A stretch of 7,613 bases of DNA, taken from an uncultured Bacilli bacterium. GTDB lineage: Bacteria; Bacillota_I; Bacilli_A; RF39; UBA660. The DNA lies in NCBI GenBank assembly GCA_944333305.1, contig CALVKV010000070.1, positions 1 through 7,613 on the forward strand. The letters are read 5' to 3'. A program made the position numbers and the translations under genes. Of this stretch, positions 1 through 5,714 are shown in pieces (the stretch's first letter is position 1; the number at the start of each line of letters is the position of its first letter). Below the pieces are notes generated by a model. It was not told the origin of the DNA and ran no database searches. It was given only the letters and a program-made list of their open reading frames with translations.

Positions 1-149
1 AAGTAATTAAGAAAATTTTCATATAATTTAAGTGTAAATAAATCTCCAACATCTCTAATTTTACTTTCTAAGTTAAGTGGAGTTAAATTAACTTTAAAAC
101 TTTCATTAAAACTATTAGTAAATTCATTAATCAGTGGTATAATATTCAT
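1..149 (-). CDS. N-terminal part of an unidentified protein, possibly an ISLre2/UPF0236-like transposase (partial)
   Basis: The minus strand reads open from ATG at 149 to the window edge, giving 49 codons and the N-terminus MNIIPLINEFTNSF. A good SD (GAGG, at 164-161) lies about ten bases before the ATG, so this looks like a real gene start. The segment is amphipathic and probably helical, with the pattern LESKIRDVGDLFTLKLYENF at residues 27-46. This resembles the helical N-terminus of ISLre2/UPF0236 transposases as I remember them, but no catalytic part is visible. The leader hairpin, typical of insertion sequences, is indirect support. Confidence is good that it is a gene and low for the family. 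The rest of the gene lies outside the window. Confidence 0.5.
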   Translation of the reverse strand, partial: MNIIPLINEFTNSFNESFKVNLTPLNLESKIRDVGDLFTLKLYENFLNY

Positions 150-219
150 ACGGTTAAAACCTCGCTTTCTATTGTTTATCGTTAATTCAATTATAAAGCT
201 TTTTTAGGTTTTTAACCGT
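150..219 (-). promoter_or_regulatory. Leader inverted repeat that can hide the SD of the partial minus-strand gene
   Basis: ACGGTTAAAACCT at 150-162 is the inverted copy of AGGTTTTTAACCGT at 206-219, with one extra T in the second arm. The two are separated by 43 bases. In the minus-strand transcript the arm next to the start codon contains AGG of the GAGG Shine-Dalgarno, so folding would block ribosome entry. Read on the plus strand, the second arm runs into a T-rich tract (219-230), so the same structure could also act as a weak plus-strand terminator. The pairing is seen in the sequence. The regulatory role is inferred. Confidence 0.55.
190..195 (-). promoter_or_regulatory. Candidate -10 box for the partial minus-strand gene
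   Basis: A perfect TATAAT reads on the minus strand from 195 to 190. The -35 is poor (CGGTTA at 218-213, 17-base spacing). A start near 183 would lie inside the loop of the leader inverted repeat, so the gene's own transcript would lack the upstream arm and keep its SD free. Confidence 0.4.
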
Positions 220-290
220 TTTTTTATTTTATAAAGGTTTCTTTCATATATCTCCACACTTTGGAAACACTATCTTAATATGTCTTAAAC

Positions 291-319
291 TTTACTTTTT
301 CCACAAATTATGGTATAAT
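291..319 (+). promoter_or_regulatory. SigA-type promoter for the kinase-like gene
   Basis: A -35 of TTTACT (291-296), a 17-base spacer and a perfect -10 TATAAT (314-319) preceded by an extended TGG (311-313) form one of the two best promoters in the window. Transcription would start near 326, leaving a short leader that contains the AAAGGGG ribosome-binding site (332-338) nine bases before the ATG. The promoter lies in the gap between the divergent partial gene and the kinase-like gene. Confidence 0.75.
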
Positions 320-347
320 ATACAATAATTTAAAGGGGTTAGGTAAT

Positions 348-1076
348 ATGAAATATTATAGTAGAGACTGTAAGGAGTTGAGTCTAAACATAGAGGCATT
401 AAGCTATTTAAACTGTGGTGGATGTGCAGAAGTTCAATATAATGGAAAAATAATTTTTAAAAAGTATTATGATTTTACAGAACGACAATTTAGATTAAGT
501 CCTGAAATGTTTGATATTTTAAAGACTATAAATAATGAACATTTAATGAAAATATATGAAATTTACAGTAAGACAAATATATTAAAATTATTATCTAGCA
601 AAATAGGTAAGACTAAGTTTACAGTTGATGCCTACACTGCTAAATATTATAGAGATGACAATATTGACGTATTAGCAACTACTAAAGATTATCTGCTAGA
701 CAATTTTAGAGAATTAGAAGAACTGTTTACGGCATTTACAACTAACGGAATAAAGCCAGGTGATTTAAAAAGAGATAATACAGTTTTAAACAGTAACGGA
801 ATAATATTAATTGATCCAGATTCATTTTCTATATCGCCAGATTCAAATAATGATTTAGTAATAAAAAATAAGAAAGCCCTATTATCGCTATTTAAAGACT
901 TATTGTTAAAATGTGCCCTTTATAAAGAGGACTGTGAACAAAGTATTCAATTTATTGACAGAAAAATAGATAATGATTTAACTGATTTTAAAATAAATGA
1001 AAGAACAGAAATTACTGTGGAATTATCAAAAAAGTTAAAATATGTTAAAAGACCAATAGATTATTTTAGAAAATAA
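348..1076 (+). CDS. Small protein-kinase-fold protein, 242 aa
   Basis: Likely a compact, cytoplasmic, kinase-like ATP-binding protein; the substrate is unknown. Near the N-terminus a glycine-rich loop (GGCAEV, residues 24-29) is followed by a strand with K38/K39, matching the ATP-anchoring lysine. The catalytic loop reads GDLKRDN with D139, K141 and N144 in the order of HxDLKxxN, except that glycine replaces histidine. DPD at 156-158 sits where DFG binds metal. The key acidic and basic residues are therefore present and activity is plausible. At 242 residues it is shorter than a typical Ser/Thr kinase, and the C-lobe after residue 165 is brief and helical. There is no membrane segment or sensor domain. 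The gene has its own strong promoter, a good SD (AAAGGGG) and a terminator, so it is monocistronic. An aminoglycoside-phosphotransferase-type or lipopolysaccharide-kinase-like role is possible. Confidence 0.7.
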   Translation: MKYYSRDCKELSLNIEALSYLNCGGCAEVQYNGKIIFKKYYDFTERQFRLSPEMFDILKTINNEHLMKIYEIYSKTNILKLLSSKIGKTKFTVDAYTAKYYRDDNIDVLATTKDYLLDNFRELEELFTAFTTNGIKPGDLKRDNTVLNSNGIILIDPDSFSISPDSNNDLVIKNKKALLSLFKDLLLKCALYKEDCEQSIQFIDRKIDNDLTDFKINERTEITVELSKKLKYVKRPIDYFRK

Positions 1077-1117
1077 TGTCTTATAAAAATATAAACAAAT
1101 TCCGTTTCCCAAGAGAT

Positions 1118-1148
1118 GAGGTTAAAGGTAATCTAAAGCCTCTTTTTT
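1118..1148 (+). terminator. Probable intrinsic terminator after the kinase-like gene
   Basis: GAGG (1118-1121) pairs with CCTC (1139-1142). The stem extends by a T-G wobble and one more pair and is followed directly by six T residues (1143-1148). The stem is short and its upper part mismatched, so strength is uncertain, but the position 40 bases after the stop codon fits. Confidence 0.55.
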
Positions 1149-1159
1149 ATGCAAAGTTT

Positions 1160-1188
1160 TTAATTATATGATAATATAACTATATAAT
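1160..1188 (+). promoter_or_regulatory. Candidate promoter for the GNAT-metallophosphoesterase unit
   Basis: A perfect -10 TATAAT lies at 1183-1188, with a weak -35 TTAATT (1160-1165) at 17 bases. The preceding terminator and the roughly 20-base distance to the ribosome-binding site support a promoter here. The surrounding sequence is very AT-rich, so chance matches are likely. Confidence 0.4.
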
Positions 1189-1212
1189 TAGAAAGGCTAA
1201 ATATGGTGTAAA

Positions 1213-1698
1213 ATGATAGATATAGTTGTATATAAAGATGAATATAAAGAAGACGTAAAAGATTTATTAGAAGAATTACAGGATTATCATGCTAAAATAG
1301 ATGAACAAAACATAATGACTAGTGTAAGTAATTATAAAGAAGAATACTTTAATTTAATAATGAATTTAGTAAAAGAAAAAGAAGGCAAAATTTTTCTTGC
1401 TATCAAAGACTCTAAAGTATTAGGCCTTACTATCTGTGTTGTTGATGATTTACCCTTTGGTCATAAATATGTTAGTAGATGTCCTAAAAGAGGTAGAATT
1501 CTTAAATTAATTATAAAAGAAAAGGAAAGAAGTCAAAATATAGGTAGTTCTTTATTAGAACAAACTGAAGCTTATTTAAAAAGTATTAATTGTAAGTATA
1601 TAGATATTGATGTCTTTGGTACTAATAAAATTGGCCTTGAGTTTTATAAGAAAAAAGGATATTATATAAGAACTTATAAAATAATAAAAAAAATCTAA
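1213..1698 (+). CDS. GNAT-family N-acetyltransferase, 161 aa
   Basis: Predicted cytoplasmic acetyl-CoA-dependent N-acetyltransferase; the acceptor is unknown. The fold is read from its order. An N-terminal strand and helix with an acidic start is followed by the central strand pair around residues 60-77 (KIFLAIKDSKVLGLTICVV). Motif A follows at 96-115, where Q108-N-I-G111-S-S113 is the pyrophosphate-binding loop of the R/QxxGxG/A type. The closing motif B has NKIGLEFYKKKGY at 138-150, with the usual tyrosine of the family. Length is typical of a single-domain GNAT. The start is supported by GGTG (1205-1208), which pairs with the 16S tail in the GGTGAT register, four bases before the ATG. The next gene follows after eight bases, with its SD overlapping this stop codon, so the two are probably cotranscribed and coupled. 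Confidence 0.85.
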   Translation: MIDIVVYKDEYKEDVKDLLEELQDYHAKIDEQNIMTSVSNYKEEYFNLIMNLVKEKEGKIFLAIKDSKVLGLTICVVDDLPFGHKYVSRCPKRGRILKLIIKEKERSQNIGSSLLEQTEAYLKSINCKYIDIDVFGTNKIGLEFYKKKGYYIRTYKIIKKI

Positions 1699-1706
1699 GG
1701 GTTAAA

Positions 1707-2555
1707 ATGGGAAAAGATTTAAAGTACAAAGAAATTATAAGTAAATTATCCATGGCTAATTTTGATATTTTAAAGGTAAACTACCACTTAAAGCATACTG
1801 AAATGCTAGGATTATTAGATTATGGCCTACATGATAAAAATATTACTAAAGAAAGAAAAGAAGTATTAGAAGCTCTTAAATGTAAGTATCAATTTTCTTT
1901 AGTCTTAAATGAATCAAAAATAGGTATTATAAGTGATACTCATATTGGAAGTGAATTAGCAAGTGCTTTCTATATCAAGAAAAGTTATGATTTTTTTAAA
2001 GAGAATAACATAAAAACAGTTTTACATTTAGGTGATATTTTAGATGGCTTTGACGAAAGAGATATTCTTACTAAAAATGAATTAATTGCAAAACTATATA
2101 AACAGATAACTTTATTTCATGATATTTTTCCTACTAATATGACTACTTATGCTATTTTAGGTAATCATGATACTAAATTTAAACAACTAAATATCGATTT
2201 ATATAAAGAGTTATCATCTCTTACTTTTATTATTTTGGGCCCAGGTGGCGCCTATATAAATTGTTCTAATTATAAATTGTTTATGGAACATAAAGTAAAT
2301 TCTTCAATCTTGGTACCACCATATTATAACTATGATGTCATTTTACAAGGACATTCTCATTTGTTTAAATTCAAAAAAAATAGAAATATCTTTAAAATAG
2401 GTAGCTGCAGCAATTTACAGCCAAATAATTATATTTTTAACAATTATGCCCCAGGCTTTGCTATTATTTCTACAACAGATAGTTTAATTGGAGAAACTTA
2501 CAATTTTAAAGAAGATGATATTATTCATACTTTATCTTTAAAACTAAAAGACTAG
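1707..2555 (+). CDS. Calcineurin-like metallophosphoesterase, 282 aa
   Basis: A dinuclear-metal phosphoesterase with all the family motifs in order: D77-T-H79, G109-D110-I-L-D113, G152-N153-H154-D155, H195, and G215-H216-S-H218. The metal-binding and catalytic set is complete, so it should be active as a phosphodiesterase or phosphatase. The substrate cannot be read from the sequence. Residues 1-68 form a mostly helical extension before the catalytic domain, with no signal peptide or membrane segment, so it is cytoplasmic. The extension might bind nucleic acid or a partner protein, but no clear motif is visible. The start is fixed by AAGGG (1697-1701), which overlaps the TAA of the GNAT gene and suggests translational coupling. 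The gene ends inside the stem of a hairpin shared with the convergent lipoprotein gene. Confidence 0.85.
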   Translation: MGKDLKYKEIISKLSMANFDILKVNYHLKHTEMLGLLDYGLHDKNITKERKEVLEALKCKYQFSLVLNESKIGIISDTHIGSELASAFYIKKSYDFFKENNIKTVLHLGDILDGFDERDILTKNELIAKLYKQITLFHDIFPTNMTTYAILGNHDTKFKQLNIDLYKELSSLTFIILGPGGAYINCSNYKLFMEHKVNSSILVPPYYNYDVILQGHSHLFKFKKNRNIFKIGSCSNLQPNNYIFNNYAPGFAIISTTDSLIGETYNFKEDDIIHTLSLKLKD

Positions 2556-2574
2556 TTTTTATGTAACTAGTCTT
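2548..2574. terminator. Shared bidirectional terminator between convergent genes
   Basis: AAGACTAGTT (2548-2557) and AACTAGTCTT (2565-2574) form a perfect 10-bp stem with a 7-base loop. Both stop codons lie within the stem: TAG at 2553-2555 for the phosphoesterase and TAG at 2569-2567 for the lipoprotein. The T-rich tail is better on the minus strand (TTAGTTTT after the stem) than on the plus strand, so termination is probably stronger for the lipoprotein transcript. Confidence 0.8.
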
Positions 2575-3040
2575 CTTCACATATAGCACCTAAATTTTCA
2601 TAGACGCTTTTAATATCATCAACCCTAATCTTACCGTCTTTTATTAATTGTCCATTAGCAGAGTCAATCTCAAGCAACTTATCAGTATCTACTTTTTCAT
2701 AATTAATATCAACTGTAGAAGTTAATTTATTATCTTGAATTTCAACATTATACTCATAATAGTCTACATCTTGATATGGACTATATAAAGACTCTATTTG
2801 TTCTTTATAAGTATTCAAAATATCACTACTATCAGTTTCAATTGTTTCCACACTTTTAATTCTTGAAACATAATCATCTTTATATTCAACATTATACTTT
2901 AAACTAGTCTTGATATTATTCTGATTCATAGTCCTTGTACAAGTCATTGATAAAGTATCATTACTATTCCCACATCCTGTAACTAAAAATAAAATAAATA
3001 CTCCTAAAACTACTTGCCAAATTTTAAATTTCTTTTTCAT
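2567..3040 (-). CDS. Small secreted lipoprotein, possibly YehR/DUF1307-like, 157 aa
   Basis: An extracytoplasmic, membrane-anchored lipoprotein of unknown function. The N-terminus has lysines at 2-4 and 6, a hydrophobic stretch at about 8-20 and the lipobox LVTGC, with the lipidated cysteine at residue 23. The mature part begins NSNDTLSMTC and has two further cysteines, near the start and near the C-terminus (AICEED), which could form a disulfide. The pattern of strand-rich segments, a central helix (residues 71-85) and a repeated strand fold resembles the YehR/DUF1307 lipoproteins. That is a judgement by eye. A near-perfect SD (AGGAGGA at 3051-3045) fixes the start. The gene is divergent from the SPOR-like gene, with about 100 bases between them, and convergent with the phosphoesterase. 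Confidence 0.75.
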   Translation of the reverse strand: MKKKFKIWQVVLGVFILFLVTGCGNSNDTLSMTCTRTMNQNNIKTSLKYNVEYKDDYVSRIKSVETIETDSSDILNTYKEQIESLYSPYQDVDYYEYNVEIQDNKLTSTVDINYEKVDTDKLLEIDSANGQLIKDGKIRVDDIKSVYENLGAICEED

Positions 3041-3059
3041 AAAATCCTCCTATTATTAA

Positions 3060-3089
3060 TTTATCACTTTTCTTAAATTTTTACTACAA
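3060..3089 (-). promoter_or_regulatory. Candidate promoter for the lipoprotein gene
   Basis: On the minus strand TTGTAG (3089-3084) is followed after 18 bases by GATAAA (3065-3060). A transcription start near 3053 would sit just before the strong SD, leaving a very short leader. Both boxes are imperfect. Confidence 0.35.
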
Positions 3090-3131
3090 CTTTCGACAAA
3101 ATAGTGAAAATATCTTTGTTAATATTAAGAC

Positions 3132-3137
3132 GGTGAT
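3132..3137 (+). promoter_or_regulatory. Shine-Dalgarno GGTGAT that decides the start of the SPOR-like gene
   Basis: GGTGAT matches the part of the 16S 3' tail downstream of AGGAGG and lies four bases before ATG 3142. The in-frame GTG at 3133 is part of this site, and nothing resembling an SD precedes it, so ATG 3142 is the better start. The same GGTGAT-four-base-ATG arrangement occurs before the SpoIVFA-like gene. Confidence 0.6.
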
Positions 3138-3141
3138 AATA

Positions 3142-3600
3142 ATGACAAAGAGTTTTTTTATAACAATGTTAGTGGCAATTTTAATAGGTGCCGTTTTAGG
3201 TAATTTTTTATTTGAACAATACAAATTAGAATCAGAGAACGTTATTAAAGAAGTAAACAGCACTTATTTTTTAATGGAAGGAAGTTATAGCACTGAATCT
3301 CAAGCAAATAATGCTGTATCTAATAATAATATAAAAACATATTTAATTGTAAAAGAAGATGCAAATTATATTGTCTATCTTGCTATTACTAAGGATAATA
3401 ATAACTTAGATAAATTAAAAAAATTATATAATGACTTAGGAATTAATTGTTCTATAAAAAAAATGAGTGTTGAAAATGAAGAATTCTTAGCCATGTTAGA
3501 GCAAATGGATATTTTGTTAAATAAAACTTCCTCAAATGATGAAATCCTAGCAATTAATGAAGTAATACTTGCTAACTATCAAGAATTTGTTTTGGAGTAA
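3142..3600 (+). CDS. Membrane-anchored SPOR-like protein in the SpoIIB position, 152 aa
   Basis: A bitopic envelope protein with a short cytoplasmic tip (MTKS), one membrane segment (residues 5-24) and an outside domain. Residues 41-108 look like a divergent SPOR domain. TYFLMEGSYSTESQANNAV matches the 'quality-of-strand, gain-of-sequence' opening. A middle strand (NYIVYLAITKD) and a second helix-strand unit (LDKLKKLYNDLGINCSIKKM) complete the repeat. SPOR domains bind denuded peptidoglycan at septa. An extra helical tail follows. In Bacillus, spoIIB, which has a membrane anchor and a SPOR domain, lies just upstream of maf-radC, and this gene is likewise directly upstream of radC. Position and architecture thus both point to an SpoIIB-like role in septal wall remodelling. 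Sequence identity to SpoIIB is not evident by eye, so no symbol is given. Confidence 0.65.
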   Translation: MTKSFFITMLVAILIGAVLGNFLFEQYKLESENVIKEVNSTYFLMEGSYSTESQANNAVSNNNIKTYLIVKEDANYIVYLAITKDNNNLDKLKKLYNDLGINCSIKKMSVENEEFLAMLEQMDILLNKTSSNDEILAINEVILANYQEFVLE

Positions 3601-3620
3601 AACTATTTTTGTTGTATAAA
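3592..3620 (+). promoter_or_regulatory. Candidate promoter for radC
   Basis: TTGGAG (3592-3597), a 17-base spacer and TATAAA (3615-3620) make a plausible SigA promoter whose -35 overlaps the end of the SPOR-like gene. The start near 3627 leaves the AGAAGGGGG ribosome-binding site (3628-3636) at the very start of the transcript. Confidence 0.5.
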
Positions 3621-3644
3621 ATATAAAAGAAGGGGGTACATTTT

Positions 3645-4322
3645 ATGAAGATAAAAGAAATACCTATTAGTGAAAGACCTAGAGAAAAATTAATAAAAAA
3701 AGGTGCTAGCAGTCTTTCTAGCAGTGAACTCTTAGCCATTATTCTTGGAGAAGGAGTAAAAAACGTTAATGCCAACGAACTTGCCTTTGAACTTTTAAAA
3801 GAAGTAAGGGATATGAAAAATTTTGTCAATCTTTCATATTTAGAACTAACTAAAATAAAAGGAATAGGACCTGTTAAAGCTGCAAAAATACTTGCCACAG
3901 TAGAACTTGGCAAAAGAATATTTTTAGAAAGTGATAAAGAAAATATAAAATTAGTTAACTCTAAGGATATATATAATTTTTGTAAATCATTTTTTTATGG
4001 TCTAAAGCAAGAATGTTTTTATTGTATTTATTTAGATAGTAAGAAAAGACTATTAAGTAGTAAACTACTATTTAAAGGTACTATGACTAAAAGTAGTGTT
4101 CACCCAAGGGAAATATTTAAAGAAGCCTATAAAATAAATGCAAGTTATATAATATGTGTTCATAATCATCCATCAGGTGTTGTAAGTCCAAGTCCTAAAG
4201 ATATAGAATTTACTAATTATTTAATAAAGCTTGGCATGCTTCATGGTGTTTTAATATATGATCATTTAATAGTTAGTGAAAATAATTATTACAGCTTTCT
4301 TGAAAATAATTTACTAGATTAA
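3645..4322 (+). CDS. radC: RadC-family JAB/MPN-domain protein, 225 aa
   Basis: A full-length RadC, close to the usual 220-230 residues. It opens with the family signature (IPISERPREKLIKKG), has a helix-hairpin-helix around 72-84 (KGIGPVKAAKILA), and ends in a JAMM metal-binding domain. In that domain H173-N-H175-P-S-G, S183 and D186 fit the H-x-H-P-x6-S-x2-D motif completely. The family was once linked to DNA repair, but the original radC mutation mapped elsewhere and its true role is unsettled. A metal-dependent hydrolase on or near DNA is the best reading. The start is supported by AGGGGG at 3631-3636, eight bases before ATG. In Firmicutes radC precedes mreB. Here mreC follows directly. Confidence 0.95.
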   Translation: MKIKEIPISERPREKLIKKGASSLSSSELLAIILGEGVKNVNANELAFELLKEVRDMKNFVNLSYLELTKIKGIGPVKAAKILATVELGKRIFLESDKENIKLVNSKDIYNFCKSFFYGLKQECFYCIYLDSKKRLLSSKLLFKGTMTKSSVHPREIFKEAYKINASYIICVHNHPSGVVSPSPKDIEFTNYLIKLGMLHGVLIYDHLIVSENNYYSFLENNLLD

Positions 4323-4351
4323 TTGCAAAAAATCAAAGATATGGGTATACT
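4323..4351 (+). promoter_or_regulatory. SigA-type promoter for mreC-mreD
   Basis: TTGCAA (4323-4328), a 17-base spacer and TATACT (4346-4351) form a good promoter just after the radC stop codon. Transcription would start near 4358, only two bases before the ribosome-binding site, giving a very short leader. Confidence 0.65.
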
Positions 4352-4359
4352 AAACTTTG

Positions 4360-4365
4360 AAAGGA
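4360..4365 (+). promoter_or_regulatory. Shine-Dalgarno that fixes the mreC start
   Basis: AAAGGA lies nine bases before ATG 4375. An in-frame TTG at 4357 would start before this site and at about the predicted transcription start, and it has no SD of its own, so ATG 4375 is preferred. Confidence 0.7.
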
Positions 4366-4374
4366 ATAGTTGCT

Positions 4375-5172
4375 ATGTATAGAAAAAGAAATAAGAAGAA
4401 AAAAATTATTATTATCATTATAGTTATTGTATGTGCTTTTTTCATTCTTTTTTATTCGCTATCATCAAATAGAAAGCTAACTGTTGTAGAGTCTTTTTTT
4501 AAAGATATTGCAACAACTGTAATGAAAGGAGTTATGTTACCATTTACTTCCCTAAATACTGATAAAGATAGCGATTTAACAGAAAGTTATGTTATTCAAA
4601 AGAATTTAAATGTTCATTTGGAAGAAGAAATAGAACAACTAAGAGATACTCTTGATTTAAATCAGACGTTAACAGGCTATGATGTTGTTAATGCCACTGT
4701 CATTACTAGAAATAGAAGTTATTGGTACCAAACATTAACTATTGATAAAGGTAAAAAAGATGGATTAAGAGAAAATATGGTTGCAATAACTAAAAATGGT
4801 CTTATTGGTAAAATACAAAACGTTACTAATCATTCCAGTGAAATAAAATTAATAACTGCCAATGATGTAAATAATAAAGTATCTGTATCTATTGCTACCA
4901 CAACAGGAGAAACAACCGCTATACTTAGTGGCTATGATAAAGAAAATAATTTAGTCTTAATCAGTGGTGTAGATAGCAGGGTTGATATAAAACAAGGTGA
5001 CGTAGTTACTACTAGTGGTTTAGGTGGAATGTTCCCAAGAGGAATATATATAGGAGAAGTAGAGCAAGTTACTAATGATAAGTATGGCTTAAGTAAGACT
5101 TTAGGTGTTAAAACTACTCAAGACTTCAATAATATTCATTATGTAACCGTCCTAAAGGAGGAAAAAAATTGA
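4375..5172 (+). CDS. mreC: Cell-shape protein MreC, 265 aa
   Basis: MreC is a bitopic scaffold of the elongasome that links cytoskeletal MreB, MreD and the wall-synthesis enzymes (RodA, PBP2-type) outside the membrane. A lysine/arginine-rich tip (residues 2-10) precedes one membrane segment at about 11-29. A heptad-rich coiled coil runs from about 70 to 95 (KNLNVHLEEEIEQLRDTLDL). The paired beta-barrel region holds typical MreC segments: a SYWYQTLTIDKG strand, NGLIGKI, and GDVVTTSGLGGMFPRGIYIG near the C-terminus. The length is normal. The stop TGA overlaps the mreD TTG start in a TTGA junction, so the two are coupled. Odd: no mreB precedes it, though mreB normally lies between radC and mreC in Firmicutes. 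Confidence 0.93.
   Translation: MYRKRNKKKKIIIIIIVIVCAFFILFYSLSSNRKLTVVESFFKDIATTVMKGVMLPFTSLNTDKDSDLTESYVIQKNLNVHLEEEIEQLRDTLDLNQTLTGYDVVNATVITRNRSYWYQTLTIDKGKKDGLRENMVAITKNGLIGKIQNVTNHSSEIKLITANDVNNKVSVSIATTTGETTAILSGYDKENNLVLISGVDSRVDIKQGDVVTTSGLGGMFPRGIYIGEVEQVTNDKYGLSKTLGVKTTQDFNNIHYVTVLKEEKN
5154..5161 (+). promoter_or_regulatory. Shine-Dalgarno that supports the mreD TTG start
   Basis: AAAGGAGG is the strongest ribosome-binding site in the window. It lies inside the end of mreC, seven bases before TTG 5169, which compensates for the weak start codon and makes the TTGA overlap convincing. Confidence 0.8.
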
Positions 5173-5669
5173 TATTTCAAATAGTAATTGTCATTATTTC
5201 TTTCTTTCTAGATGGAATTTTAAGTAATTTTCTTCCCTATATGCTAGGAGATATTTCTTTATTTACACCATACTTTACTCTTGTTAGTTTAATAGTAATT
5301 TATCCATTCTTTAAAAAAAGGCCAAGAGACTATTTTATCTTAATAGGAATAATGGGGTTCCTTTATGATTTATTTTATACAAACCTTTTATTTACTCATG
5401 CAATTTTCTTCCTATTAATAGGTTATATTGTCAGTTTTATATACAAAAAAATGGAACTAAATTTATTAACTAATCTCTTTTTAATTATTCTTGTTATAAT
5501 TTTTTATCAATTAATCTTTTCCCTTAGCCTTTTCATCTTTAATGTAGTACCTATCACCATAGAAAGTATTATTTACTTAATTAGTCATAGTCTAATATTA
5601 AATATTATTTATGGAGAGATTATTTACTTAATATGTAAGTATTTGCCACACAAAAGACATCTTAACTAA
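5169..5669 (+). CDS. mreD: Cell-shape protein MreD, 166 aa
   Basis: A polytopic membrane protein of the elongasome that partners MreC. The sequence is hydrophobic nearly throughout, with about five or six membrane segments, and short basic loops (FKKRPRDY near residue 50, YKKMEL near 93, LPHKRHLN at the end) consistent with inside-positive topology. The motif GFLYDLFYTNLLFTHAI (residues 58-74) is the characteristic MreD segment, and the length is in the normal 160-170 range. The TTG start is backed by an ideal SD and by the overlap with mreC. The last codons overlap a terminator hairpin, so mreD appears to end the mreC-mreD transcript. Confidence 0.9.
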   Translation: MIFQIVIVIISFFLDGILSNFLPYMLGDISLFTPYFTLVSLIVIYPFFKKRPRDYFILIGIMGFLYDLFYTNLLFTHAIFFLLIGYIVSFIYKKMELNLLTNLFLIILVIIFYQLIFSLSLFIFNVVPITIESIIYLISHSLILNIIYGEIIYLICKYLPHKRHLN

Positions 5670-5678
5670 TGTCTTTTT
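5652..5678 (+). terminator. Intrinsic terminator overlapping the end of mreD
   Basis: AAAAGACAT (5652-5660) and ATGTCTTTT (5669-5677) form a perfect 9-bp stem with an 8-base loop, followed by a T-rich run (TATTTTTCTT). The mreD stop codon sits at the loop edge (5667-5669). It separates mreCD from the spoIVF-like pair. Confidence 0.75.
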
Positions 5679-5691
5679 ATTTTTCTTAATT

Positions 5692-5699
5692 CATATAAT
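5692..5699 (+). promoter_or_regulatory. Candidate -10 box before the SpoIVFA-like gene
   Basis: CATATAAT contains a perfect SigA -10 (TATAAT, 5694-5699) and is also one base from the SigmaE -10 core CATACAAT, the class used by Bacillus spoIVFAB. No convincing -35 of either type is seen upstream, and a start near 5706 would fall within the ribosome-binding site (GGTGAT, 5705-5710). Treat it as a hint only. Confidence 0.3.
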
Positions 5700-5714
5700 T
5701 TAATGGTGATATAA

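Noticed and set aside
1203..1211. ATG-GTG-TAA two-codon frame before the GNAT gene
   Set aside because: Too short to mean anything, and it overlaps the likely SD. Probably chance in AT-rich sequence.
3133..3141. GTG start for the SPOR-like gene adding three residues
   Set aside because: The GTG is part of the likely SD GGTGAT, and ATG 3142 is correctly spaced from it.
3572..3913. Open frame of 113 codons on the minus strand
   Set aside because: It lies antisense to the end of the SPOR-like gene and the start of radC, which is unmistakable, and it has no recognisable domain.
4357..4374. Upstream TTG start for mreC adding six residues
   Set aside because: The SD AAAGGA lies after this TTG and correctly before ATG 4375.
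4341..4382. 13-codon frame starting ATG between radC and mreC (possible leader peptide or mreB remnant)
   Set aside because: It has no SD, its ATG lies upstream of the predicted transcription start, and the peptide does not resemble MreB.
5169..5184. Possibility that TGA encodes tryptophan (Mollicutes code), extending mreC by a few codons
   Set aside because: All visible tryptophans are TGG and no gene contains an in-frame TGA, which would be expected under that code.
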